DNA of 44,252 nt from Microcaldota archaeon (GTDB taxonomy: Archaea; Micrarchaeota; Micrarchaeia; Norongarragalinales; JACRGE01): the NCBI GenBank assembly GCA_016212465.1, contig JACRGE010000020.1, forward strand, positions 1 to 44,252, read 5' to 3'. The notes below the pieces were generated by a model. The model saw nothing but the letters and a program-made list of their open reading frames with translations, made no database searches and was not told the origin of the DNA. Below, piece by piece: positions 36,420-44,252 of this stretch (the stretch's first letter is position 1; every line of letters starts with the position of its first letter). The position numbers and the translations under genes were made by a program.

Positions 36420-37604
36420 ATGAGGCTGATGGAGAGATATGATGCAGTCGTGGTCGGTGCCGGGCCTGCTGGAAGTACCTTCGCCAAAATAGCTGCAGAG
36501 GGCGGCATGGAAGTGCTTCTTTTGGACAAGAAAAAAGAAATTGGCTCGCCGGTGCGCTGCGGCGAAGGCATTGGAGACGCATGGGTTTCAAGAGTCTGGC
36601 CTCAAGGAATTCCTTCAGCGTGCATTGGTGCAAGGATATCTGGAGCAATTGTATTCGCTCCAAATGGCAAGTCCCTCTGCATCCGGGCTTCCCATACAAC
36701 GGGCTTTGTTTTGGAAAGAAAGATTTTCGACAAATACCTTGCAGTTGAAGCAGCTAAGGCAGGTGCGCACGTGCTCGCGCGAACCATGGCAACCTCTCTC
36801 ATAAAGGAAGACGGCAGATTTACTGGAATGCGCTTGAAGCACATGGAAGAGGAATTTGAGGTGAAAACAGATTTGATTGTTTCAGCAGAGGGCATGGAAG
36901 CCAGGATAGCAAGGGAAGCTGGATTTCAGTCTCTTGCAACCCTCTATGATGTGGATACCTGCGTAGAATACGAGATGGCGGACTTGCCTTGTGAGGATTT
37001 GATTGAGCTTTACTTCGGTTCGATTGCACCGAGGGGGTATGCGTGGGTATTCCCTAAAGGAAACCAACTTGCAAACGTTGGAATCGGCGTCGGAGGTTTG
37101 ACTGGAGCAAACCCTAAAAAGTTGTTGGATTCGTTTATTGAGAAAAACGAGCGCTTCAGGAAAGCAGAGGTCATTGAGGTGAAAGGAGGAGTGATAAGCG
37201 TCGGAGAGCCCGTGAAGGAAAAAGTGAAAGACAACCTCATGGTGATTGGGACAGCAGCTCATTTGGTTGACCCAACCCACGGAGGAGGCATTGGTTTGGC
37301 CATGGAGTCTGGTATTATAGCAGGGAGGGTAGCTGTCAAGGCCTTCCAGAAAAAAGATTTTTCCAAGAAGCACCTAATGCATTACGAGATGGCGTGGGAT
37401 GCAAGGGAAGGAAACAAGCTTGAAAAACGCCTCCTGTTGCGAAAAGTGTTAGAGAAACTGAATGACGATGACTACAGCAACATCATTGGAGAAATCTCTG
37501 CAGACGATCTTCAAAAAGTTCTTGATGGAAACTACAAGTCCGTTGTAGCAAAGGTGTTGTTGAAGCACCCAAGCCTCCTTAAGGTACTGAGTGCCCTGTT
37601 GTGA
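36420..37604 (+). CDS. Geranylgeranyl reductase family flavoprotein (archaeal lipid saturation)
   Basis: YDAVVVGAGPAGSTFAKIAAEGGMEVLLLDKKKEIGSPVRCGEGI; YAWVFPKGNQLANVGIGV; GTAAHLVDPTHGGGIGLAMESG. Confidence 0.95.
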   Translation: MRLMERYDAVVVGAGPAGSTFAKIAAEGGMEVLLLDKKKEIGSPVRCGEGIGDAWVSRVWPQGIPSACIGARISGAIVFAPNGKSLCIRASHTTGFVLERKIFDKYLAVEAAKAGAHVLARTMATSLIKEDGRFTGMRLKHMEEEFEVKTDLIVSAEGMEARIAREAGFQSLATLYDVDTCVEYEMADLPCEDLIELYFGSIAPRGYAWVFPKGNQLANVGIGVGGLTGANPKKLLDSFIEKNERFRKAEVIEVKGGVISVGEPVKEKVKDNLMVIGTAAHLVDPTHGGGIGLAMESGIIAGRVAVKAFQKKDFSKKHLMHYEMAWDAREGNKLEKRLLLRKVLEKLNDDDYSNIIGEISADDLQKVLDGNYKSVVAKVLLKHPSLLKVLSALL

Positions 37605-37605
37605 G

Positions 37606-37830
37606 CCTGCTGGTGCCAGACGAGATTGCCCCAAAAAGTGCGGTTGACGACACACTCCCACACCAAAAAGGGAGGTGCAGGAAACTGTGAGAAGCCCCGT
37701 CAACGCTGTTTGGCTTCTCGCAGTTTGGAACCGCGAGGTTCTTCAGGGCGTGGAAGTGTGAAATTGCTTCAGAGGAAAGTTTTAGGGTGTTTTTTGGGGA
37801 AATGTTCTTCAATTTGAATCCCTGCCAGCA
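37606..37830 (+). ncRNA. Candidate structured ncRNA with 15-bp hairpin, upstream/loop pseudoknot and GNRA-capped stem
   Basis: AAACTGTGAGAAGCC (37682-37696)/GGCTTCTCGCAGTTT (37712-37726); loop CGTCAAC (37698-37704) pairs with GTTGACG (37643-37649); GAACC-GCGA-GGTTC (37728-37741); CAC-a-CTCCC/GGGAG-GTG (37651-37677); CAGGG/CCCTG and TGCTGG/CCAGCA long-range pairs. Confidence 0.5.
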
Positions 37831-37941
37831 CAAAAACCAGAATTATTGGACGCTCTCGATGCCAGATATATGCTTAAAAATCCCAACGACCATAGTATTG
37901 CTACGTTAAAACCCGCTGAATCCATTTGAGGATCTGATTCT

Positions 37942-38130
37942 ATGAGAGTTAAGTTTGGTGATCTAACCAAATATGAGAAAGCACGCTTGATTGGAGCAAG
38001 AGCACTACAACTTTCGATGGGGGCGCCTCCGTTGATAAAGGTTCCAAAAGGCACGATCGGAGCAGTCTCATTAGCGAAAGCAGAGTTTGATCGCAAGGTC
38101 ATCCCCCTACAGGTAATCCGGGCGTCTTGA
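37942..38130 (+). CDS. rpoK: RNA polymerase subunit K (Rpb6)
   Basis: LTKYEKARLIGARALQLSMGAPPLIKV...SLAKAEFDRKVIPLQVIR. Confidence 0.92.
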   Translation: MRVKFGDLTKYEKARLIGARALQLSMGAPPLIKVPKGTIGAVSLAKAEFDRKVIPLQVIRAS

Positions 38131-38231
38131 GTCCTTCTTTTTAAGGTTTACCTCAGGTATGTTATTCCCGCTTTCTTTATTCCTTTGAATAAATATTTAT
38201 TGCCTATCCATAATATGTTCCGGCGGTCAGC

Positions 38232-39356
38232 ATGCAGACGATGAGCAACCTCGACTATTATCTCCTGGTAAGCGAACTCCAGCACTTGGTTGGAGCCAGG
38301 TTGAACAAGGTTTATGAACTCTCTACAGGACGCTTCCGACTCAAATTCCATAAAACAATTGAATTCAATCTAATCGTGGATTTAGGAAAGAGAATGCACT
38401 TAACAAAATTCATTGAAGAATCCCCCAAGCAGCCTCCGTCATTCGTCATGCTGTTGAGGAAATACCTTGAGAATGCCATTCTGAAAAGAGTGGAGCAACT
38501 GAATTTCGACAGGGTGGTGGTATTTTCTTTTGAAAAAAACGGAAATTACTCTCTTGTTTTTGAGATGCTTGAGGAAGGGAATGTAATTCTATGTGACTGC
38601 AGTTATTCAATCATTCAGCCATATAAGAAAGAGGATTTTTCGGCAAGAAGAATTCGGCCCAGGGAAAAGTACTTGCCTCCCCCTGTTTCCAAAAAAAAAC
38701 CGTTCGAACTCCAAGAAAATGATTTGGTTGAATTGAAGGGAAAACTAGTTCCAGCGCTTTCAAAAACTGTTTCAATCTCCCCCTTTTATCTGGAAGAGGC
38801 TTGCGCCAGGGCCGGCCTGAAATTCGACGCGGATCCAACCAAGCTTGCTGAATCAGGCAAAGCAAACCTTGTTCAGCAAATAAGGGCACTCGTCAACCAA
38901 AAACCCGCCCCAACAGTTTATTACGAAGGCAGTATTCCAGTTGCATACTCCCCTTTCCCTCTCTCCAAACTCTCCCGGCTTTCTGCAAGAAAAGCTCTTT
39001 CTTTCTCTGAAGCATTAGATGAATATTATCGAGCAAAACCTTTGACTGCAGGGAAGCCGAAAGTGATGAATTACGAAGATAAGCTGAAAAAACTAGAATT
39101 TTCTTTGGCTGAGCAAAGCAATGCTCTCGCACTCTTTGAAAAACAAGCCATCGAATCCAGAAAGAAAGGCGATTTTATATATGGGCGTTACCAGTTAGTT
39201 GAAGAGCTTTTGGAGAAAGCAATGGATTTAAAGAAAAAGAAGGTATCTAAAGAAGTAATTGAACGGGAACTGAATGCAATTTCCTCAAGAGGAGGACTCA
39301 AGGTAGTAGTAAAAGAAAACGCATTTGTTCTAAAAACTCCTGAGAATAAAGAATGA
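38232..39356 (+). CDS. NFACT-family protein (RqcH/Tae2-like) lacking a recognisable C-terminal NFACT-R domain
   Basis: MSNLDYYLLVSELQHLVGARLNKVYELSTGRFRLKF...PPSFVMLLRKYLENAILKRVEQLNFDRVVVFSF; ORF ends just after the coiled coil. Confidence 0.85.
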   Translation: MQTMSNLDYYLLVSELQHLVGARLNKVYELSTGRFRLKFHKTIEFNLIVDLGKRMHLTKFIEESPKQPPSFVMLLRKYLENAILKRVEQLNFDRVVVFSFEKNGNYSLVFEMLEEGNVILCDCSYSIIQPYKKEDFSARRIRPREKYLPPPVSKKKPFELQENDLVELKGKLVPALSKTVSISPFYLEEACARAGLKFDADPTKLAESGKANLVQQIRALVNQKPAPTVYYEGSIPVAYSPFPLSKLSRLSARKALSFSEALDEYYRAKPLTAGKPKVMNYEDKLKKLEFSLAEQSNALALFEKQAIESRKKGDFIYGRYQLVEELLEKAMDLKKKKVSKEVIERELNAISSRGGLKVVVKENAFVLKTPENKE

Positions 39357-39399
39357 CTTGAGAATTGGAGCGCTGAAAAAACTAGAAGAATGTGTGAAT

Positions 39400-39660
39400 T
39401 TATTGTGCAAGGTTTCTCCTGTCTACGACCATCACGTCCTTGACGTTGAGCACCGCAGTGTAGGGAACTGTGATGAGGCCGCCGCCTTCTTTTTTAGCCA
39501 TTGCCGCAAGCGTGGAATCAGGATTAGGCTCAACCAATATGCCCTCTAGTTTTCCGGTTAACTCATTGAAGTATAGGTCAACTACTCTACCCAAGTCCTC
39601 CCCATCGGTCGTTATAATCCTTTTTCCAGACAATTGTTTAGCGATAACGTATTTTACCAT
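39400..39660 (-). CDS. PRC-barrel domain protein
   Basis: MVKYVIAKQLSGKRIITTDGEDLGRVVDLYFNELTGKLEGILVEP. Confidence 0.85.
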   Translation of the reverse strand: MVKYVIAKQLSGKRIITTDGEDLGRVVDLYFNELTGKLEGILVEPNPDSTLAAMAKKEGGGLITVPYTAVLNVKDVMVVDRRNLAQ

Positions 39661-39670
39661 GTTTTTCACC

Positions 39671-39754
39671 CGTATGAGGAACCAAGGTTCCTTCAATCCT
39701 CCTTTTTGCAAACGTGTGAGGAACCAAGGTTCCCTCAACCCTTCTTTTCGCAAG
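39671..39754. repeat. Two tandem 42-bp direct repeats, each containing the palindrome GGAACCAAGGTTCC
   Basis: CGTATGAGGAACCAAGGTTCCTTCAATCCTCCTTTTTGCAAA and CGTGTGAGGAACCAAGGTTCCCTCAACCCTTCTTTTCGCAAG; degenerate third copy to about 39785. Confidence 0.85.
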
Positions 39755-40034
39755 CGAGGCGCTTTTGATTCCTCTTTGTAAACGCGACTTACAATACGTT
39801 CACTTTATAAACGCTTAAATATCTTTTCATTGCATCGCTTTTTATACCTTTTCATTTTTTTTAATATCCTCTCCAGATGCTCGTGGCCGACTGCACTCTG
39901 ACAAAATGTAAGCAATAAAATCGGTCTAAATGTTCTGCGCGCAGCCCACGCACCACGCAATATTTAAATACCCCCAACTTATTGATTTATTGCTGTTTGA
40001 GCAGTTGATGCTTCAAGAGAGGGGGAGGATTCAA

Positions 40035-40304
40035 ATGAAGATAAAGGATGAAGTAATGAAGGTCATTGAAGGATTGAAGAAGCAGGGTTTCAACCCCGTT
40101 GATGCTGTTTTCGAAGGTGCATTAGGTGTAAAAGAGGATGCCACGCTGGCTTTCATGGACAAGCTCAACGACGCGCAGATGGTTTCTGGAGTCATAAGAA
40201 TCATCTACACAACTGAAGGCGACAACGTGCGCTTCGTGGAGATTCCGATCGGCCAGATGCCTGGCGGAGAAGAAATGCCCGAGGCACCCAAGAAAAGGCG
40301 TTAA
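40035..40304 (+). CDS. Hypothetical protein
   Basis: MKIKDEVMKVIEGLKKQGFNPVDAVFEGALGVKEDATLAFMDKLNDAQMVSGVIRIIYTTEGDNVRFVEIPIGQ; GGGGGAGG upstream. Confidence 0.65.
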   Translation: MKIKDEVMKVIEGLKKQGFNPVDAVFEGALGVKEDATLAFMDKLNDAQMVSGVIRIIYTTEGDNVRFVEIPIGQMPGGEEMPEAPKKRR

Positions 40305-40379
40305 CTTTTCTTATTTTTATTTTTTTTAAATTTTTTATAATTATATTCTTCTCCTTCTAAATTTTTTTAGCTGGTTTTC

Positions 40380-41342
40380 ATGCACGCCCTGATCTCCCCA
40401 GAGGATGCTGTCAGACTCAAGAGAGCGGGTTATGTCATAGTTGGCGGGCACTCTGCAGTGAAAGTCTGCCACTGGACAAAGTTGAGTATCACAGGCAAGG
40501 GCTTTTGCTACAAGCAAAAGTTTTATGGAATACCCTCCCACAGGTGCCTCCAGTTCACTCCCGCGCTCCCCTTCTGCAACCACCGTTGTTTGTTCTGCTG
40601 GAGAAACACCGACATCACGATTCCACGATGGTCTGGGAACGTCGATGAGCCAAACGACCTTCTTGAGAAAGCTGTGCAAGCTCAAAGGAAATTGCTTAAC
40701 GGCTTTCCAGGAAACCCCGAAACCGAGTTGAAGAAGTGGAGGGAAGCCCAAAACCCTTGCCAGGCTGCGGTTTCCCTTGCAGGCGAGCCAACCTTATATC
40801 CCCGTCTTCCTGACCTCCTGCGCGAACTGAACAAGAAGGGAATGACTTCTTTTTTAGTCTCTAATGGAATAAACCCCTCCATGCTGGAAAAGCTTGCGGA
40901 TGAAAAAGCTCTCCCCACCCAACTTTACGTCTCCCTATGCTCTTACAACAAACGAATTTATTCAAGGGTTCACAGACCCTTGGTGAAGGGAGGCTGGGAG
41001 CGGTTGAGCGAGTCTCTGGAACTCTTGGATTCAATCAAAACCAGGAGAACCCTGCGCGTGACTCTCGTAAAGGGATTGAACTTCGAGCATCCTGAGGAGT
41101 ATGCGGAGCTGATAGAAAGAAGTGGAGTGGATTACGTTGAGGTAAAAGCATACATGCACGTTGGCTCATCCATTCGCCGGCTTGCGGAAGAGGTCATGCC
41201 TTCGCACGAGGAAATAAATGCTTTTGCAACCGAGCTTGCAGGTGAATGCGGTTACTTGGTTTCCGACGACCATCCTGTTTCAAGGGTTGTTTTGCTGTCA
41301 AAGGATAAGCGTGCTGAAAAAAATAGGGGGATAAAAAGGTGA
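40380..41342 (+). CDS. taw1: tRNA 4-demethylwyosine synthase (Taw1/Tyw1), radical SAM
   Basis: CNHRCLFCWRN, AAVSLAGEPTLYPRLPDLL, VEVKAYMHVGSSIRRL. Confidence 0.93.
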   Translation: MHALISPEDAVRLKRAGYVIVGGHSAVKVCHWTKLSITGKGFCYKQKFYGIPSHRCLQFTPALPFCNHRCLFCWRNTDITIPRWSGNVDEPNDLLEKAVQAQRKLLNGFPGNPETELKKWREAQNPCQAAVSLAGEPTLYPRLPDLLRELNKKGMTSFLVSNGINPSMLEKLADEKALPTQLYVSLCSYNKRIYSRVHRPLVKGGWERLSESLELLDSIKTRRTLRVTLVKGLNFEHPEEYAELIERSGVDYVEVKAYMHVGSSIRRLAEEVMPSHEEINAFATELAGECGYLVSDDHPVSRVVLLSKDKRAEKNRGIKR

Positions 41343-41346
41343 GAAA

Positions 41347-41775
41347 ATGATTTCGAAAAGTGAGGGGCGGCGTATCATGATAAGGTTTGAGGACGGAGAT
41401 GAGTTCTTCCAAAAACTGGGTGAAGCAGTCGCAGAGCACGAAATTTCATCTGGAATCATTCTGTGCTCTATTGGGATGATGCGTCAGGTTACCCTCGAAT
41501 TCTATATGGGACGGGAAAAAGGCTATTTGAGGAATCAAATCGGCGGGCCTCTTGAAGTGGTTTCATTGCAAGGCAACATCGGACTAAAAGCTGGAAAGCC
41601 AATTTTTCACGTGCACGCCTGCTTAGCTGATTCTGCGGGAAAAGTAGTAGGAGGCCATTTGAAGCAAGCGACAGTTCACTTTACAAATGAAATGCTTGTT
41701 ATGAGATTTGACGAGATTAAACTCTTGAGAAAATTTGAGGAATCAAGTGGTTTGAACGGGCTTTTCTTCAGCTAG
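41347..41775 (+). CDS. PPC/DUF296 domain protein
   Basis: SSGIILCSIGMMRQVTLEFY...PLEVVSLQGNIGLKAGKPIFHVHACLADSAGKVVGGHL. Confidence 0.88.
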   Translation: MISKSEGRRIMIRFEDGDEFFQKLGEAVAEHEISSGIILCSIGMMRQVTLEFYMGREKGYLRNQIGGPLEVVSLQGNIGLKAGKPIFHVHACLADSAGKVVGGHLKQATVHFTNEMLVMRFDEIKLLRKFEESSGLNGLFFS

Positions 41776-42167
41776 TTCACTGAAACGAACTTCAACAGTA
41801 TCCTTCTCCTCCTTGGTCCGTCAAGTTCCATCAAAATTATTCGCTGCCACGTCCCAAGGATGAGCTTCCCTCCTTGCACGAAAACGAATTTTTGTTCTCC
41901 CATGACTGCATTTCCGATATGTGCAGCTGCGTTGTCGTCAATCTCGTTGTGCTTCCAATCCGTTTTTTCTAATTCAGTGAAATACTTCTCGTAATCTTCC
42001 TTTATGTTCGGCTCGAACTCGTTGATGAAGAGGGCAGCGGTGCAGTGAGGTAAATAAATGAACAGGATTCCTTCTCTCCACTTGTTTTTTTCAACCACTT
42101 TTTCAATTTCCTCCGTTATGTCCACCGCTTCTGCCTTCTTTTTTGAGGTAACTGCGATTTCTTCCAT
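41772..42167 (-). CDS. YjbQ/UPF0047 family protein
   Basis: EGILFIYLPHCTAALFINEFEPNIKEDYEKYF...NAAAHIGNAVMGEQKFVFVQGGKLILGTWQRIILMELDGPRRRRILLKFV. Confidence 0.93.
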   Translation of the reverse strand: MEEIAVTSKKKAEAVDITEEIEKVVEKNKWREGILFIYLPHCTAALFINEFEPNIKEDYEKYFTELEKTDWKHNEIDDNAAAHIGNAVMGEQKFVFVQGGKLILGTWQRIILMELDGPRRRRILLKFVSVN

Positions 42168-43010
42168 TTAAACCCCTAAAACTATCCTAAGGAAATCCCT
42201 GAGGCCCGGTGCAAGCCCAAAAACAGTTATAATCAAGAGGATGTATCCCCGGGTTTCCCTTTCTCTGCTTTCCTTCAGCTCCCTTCCAACTATTTCAACA
42301 AGCAATATTGCAAAAGCTACCTTGATCAAGAAGAAGAAAACAGGACCGATTGAGCCAAAAATGAAATTCTCAACAACGTGTTGCCCTGCGTAACCACCGA
42401 ACTGAACTCCAATAAAGCTGGCTGCTCCATCAAATCCTTGGGAAAGCACAGTCATTCTCTCCAGATTCCCGCTTGTTTTTTTCCTCACTCTGTTCAAGAG
42501 CTCAAGGGTCCCAACCCCAACAAGCGCCAGTGCAATAATCATGACACCATACCTAACGTTTGGTAAACTAAAGCCAGTCTTTATCAACAAGAAAAAAAGT
42601 GCAGTGAGCGCCAGCATCACTCCAATGGCCTTCACTGTTTTGGCCAAATGCACGCCCTTTTTTTTCTGGAGCGCCAGTGCAAACAGAATTGAGGAAATGG
42701 TTGCGATGAATACAGTAACATAAATCCCTGGCGTGATTAGATAAAGCTCGCGCGGAAGCACTTTCGCATCCACGCACACCCTGATCGTGCTGCCAAGAAA
42801 AACAAATGGGATTATGGAGTAGAAGAATTGTTCGTTTATTTCAATGCCCAGCTGCCTGATGAGCCTGTAGATAAGGTAGATCGCGGCGAGTGCGATCGCA
42901 GCATAAGCCAGGGTATTCACGGGGTTAAACGGCCCATACTTCTGAGGGTCCTCCAACGGATTGAGGAAGTAATTCCTGACGAACTCTGTGATTGCAGAAA
43001 ACAAATCCAC
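42168..43010 (-). CDS. DUF63 family multi-pass membrane protein
   Basis: FNPVNTLAYAAIALAAIYLIYRLIRQLGIEINEQFFYSIIPFVFLGSTIRVCVDA...DGAASFIGVQFGGYAGQHVVENF. Confidence 0.85.
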   Translation of the reverse strand: MDLFSAITEFVRNYFLNPLEDPQKYGPFNPVNTLAYAAIALAAIYLIYRLIRQLGIEINEQFFYSIIPFVFLGSTIRVCVDAKVLPRELYLITPGIYVTVFIATISSILFALALQKKKGVHLAKTVKAIGVMLALTALFFLLIKTGFSLPNVRYGVMIIALALVGVGTLELLNRVRKKTSGNLERMTVLSQGFDGAASFIGVQFGGYAGQHVVENFIFGSIGPVFFFLIKVAFAILLVEIVGRELKESRERETRGYILLIITVFGLAPGLRDFLRIVLGV

Positions 43011-43090
43011 TCGCTCACCAGCATTTGAATAAAATTAATCATGCTTAGTCATTACTGCTTTTCCACATAAATTGTTTTCCAATGCTCCAC

Positions 43091-44023
43091 TCAGTTGGAA
43101 ACAAAGTGTTCGTAACCCTTTGCCGCCAGTTTCCTTTGTTTGTTGCCTCTCTCCAGGAAAATACCTTCGCCTTCCTCTACCCTACCTGCCACGATGCCTT
43201 CAGTGGGCTGTGGTGTCGTAAAAATTATCTGATAGTCTTCCCCGTAATGGAGCGCCAGCTCTTCAGGATCAAAGCCGTTTGCTTCACAAAAATGCAGGAA
43301 CTCTTTGTCAATAGGGATTCTCTCCCACTCAATTGTTATCCTCTTTTTGCTCAACCGCGCGATTTCTCCAAGCTCGAATGCCAGCCCGTCCGAGACATCT
43401 ATGCCGGCATTCGCATGCGGCCAAATTCTTTTGCACAACTCGAAATCGATTTGAGGGTTTTGTTGCGCTTCGATGAATTTTTGAGGACCGCTTAGTTTGT
43501 TTTTCAGCATCAGATAGCCGGCTGCTGCATTCCCAATAGGGCCAGTCAAAACAATACAATCGCCTTCCTGCGCGCCGTTGCGCAGAATGGGTCTTCCCTC
43601 AATTTCGCCGAGGAAAGCGGTTGAATAAAAAAACTCGGGGCTCTTGTTCGTGTCGCCCCCAATCAGATGTGCGGAATATTTTTGCAGTTCATTACTCATC
43701 GCGCCATACATTTTTTCCAAAATATCCATTTCAAGCTCTGCAGGAGCGCCGATATTCAACAGCAGGTACTTTGGGAGAGCGCCTTTCGCGAGCAAATCCG
43801 TTACTGAGGAAGTGACTATCTTTCGCCCAATGCTTTCTGCATCCTCTACGAGCAAATGGGTTTTGAAAAAGCCCATGTCTGTCGTTATGGCCATCTTTTT
43901 TCCACCGAATTCGAAAATGGCTGCGTCTTCGTCGAAGTCCGAGATAAAATTGTCTTTTCTGGTTGCCATAAGGTTTTTAACCGCTTCAATAACTTTTCTC
44001 TCACCCAGCTCTCTAAGTTGCAT
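43091..44023 (-). CDS. thiL: Thiamine-monophosphate kinase
   Basis: MQLRELGERKVIEAVK...DEDAAIFEFGGKKMAITTDMGF...GGDTNKSPEFFYSTAFLG...AGIDVSDGLAFELGEIA. Confidence 0.93.
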   Translation of the reverse strand: MQLRELGERKVIEAVKNLMATRKDNFISDFDEDAAIFEFGGKKMAITTDMGFFKTHLLVEDAESIGRKIVTSSVTDLLAKGALPKYLLLNIGAPAELEMDILEKMYGAMSNELQKYSAHLIGGDTNKSPEFFYSTAFLGEIEGRPILRNGAQEGDCIVLTGPIGNAAAGYLMLKNKLSGPQKFIEAQQNPQIDFELCKRIWPHANAGIDVSDGLAFELGEIARLSKKRITIEWERIPIDKEFLHFCEANGFDPEELALHYGEDYQIIFTTPQPTEGIVAGRVEEGEGIFLERGNKQRKLAAKGYEHFVSN

Positions 44024-44078
44024 AAAGTAGTTTAAGAACCAAAACTAAATAATGATATTTGGTGGGGGGAGTGTTACG

Positions 44079-44252
44079 ATGGAAGAACTGAAGACGCTGC
44101 ACGTAATCACGGATTCATCGCGTGGTCATCGTGAAATGACCCGTGCTGCTTTGAGGGGAGGCGTGAAAGTAATTCAGTTCCGGGACAAGAATGCGAGCGA
44201 CGAGGAAATGATTTTAATCGGGAGGAGGCTGCGCGAGATAACGAAAGGAAAA
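44079..44252 (+). CDS. thiE: Thiamine-phosphate synthase, truncated by window edge
   Basis: MEELKTLHVITDSSRGHREMTRAALRGGVKVIQFRDKNASDEEMILIGRRLREIT. Confidence 0.85.
   Translation, partial: MEELKTLHVITDSSRGHREMTRAALRGGVKVIQFRDKNASDEEMILIGRRLREITKGK

Noticed and set aside
37606-37830. Assignment of this RNA to RNase P or SRP RNA
   Set aside because: An AGAGGAAAG string occurs at about 37771 but is not in the expected order with a CRV partner, and no SRP helix-8 motif was recognised.
37579-37833. Overlapping ORFs (84 aa minus, 63 aa plus) in the candidate ncRNA
   Set aside because: No RBS, no family resemblance and the sequence is dominated by RNA helices.

Overview
Archaeal chromosomal segment: TFE, RpoK, archaeal-type apgM, enolase, a histone-fold protein, geranylgeranyl reductase, Taw1, DtdA, Lhr and a beta-CASP nuclease all fit archaea. 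The many small single-domain orphans suggest a DPANN-like lineage, but that is inference. The main discovery is at about 19.2-24.9 kb: a compact eukaryote-like ubiquitin-type conjugation locus. It holds a beta-grasp modifier with Gly-Gly plus an 8-residue tail, an HPN/Cys E2, a ThiF/UBA-type E1, an Rpn11-like JAMM protease and a winged-helix + RING-like protein. Woven into the same translationally coupled operons are two paralogous proteins with the zinc-hydrolase signature of the aspartoacylase/succinylglutamate desuccinylase family (HxNE ... IIxxHN ... IEIP), which I propose as an undescribed component. Two small proteins sharing a PRV(V/L)E motif and a C-terminal basic helix are also present. 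Other notable items: an initiator tRNA-Met with a 32-nt bulge-helix-bulge intron in the T-loop; a tRNA-Lys(CTT) interrupted by about 140 nt in the same loop; a secreted protein that is about 47% tyrosine; a pseudoknotted candidate ncRNA next to rpoK; and a four-hairpin RNA element before an AAA ATPase. All calls come from reading the sequence and supplied translations; no searches were run.
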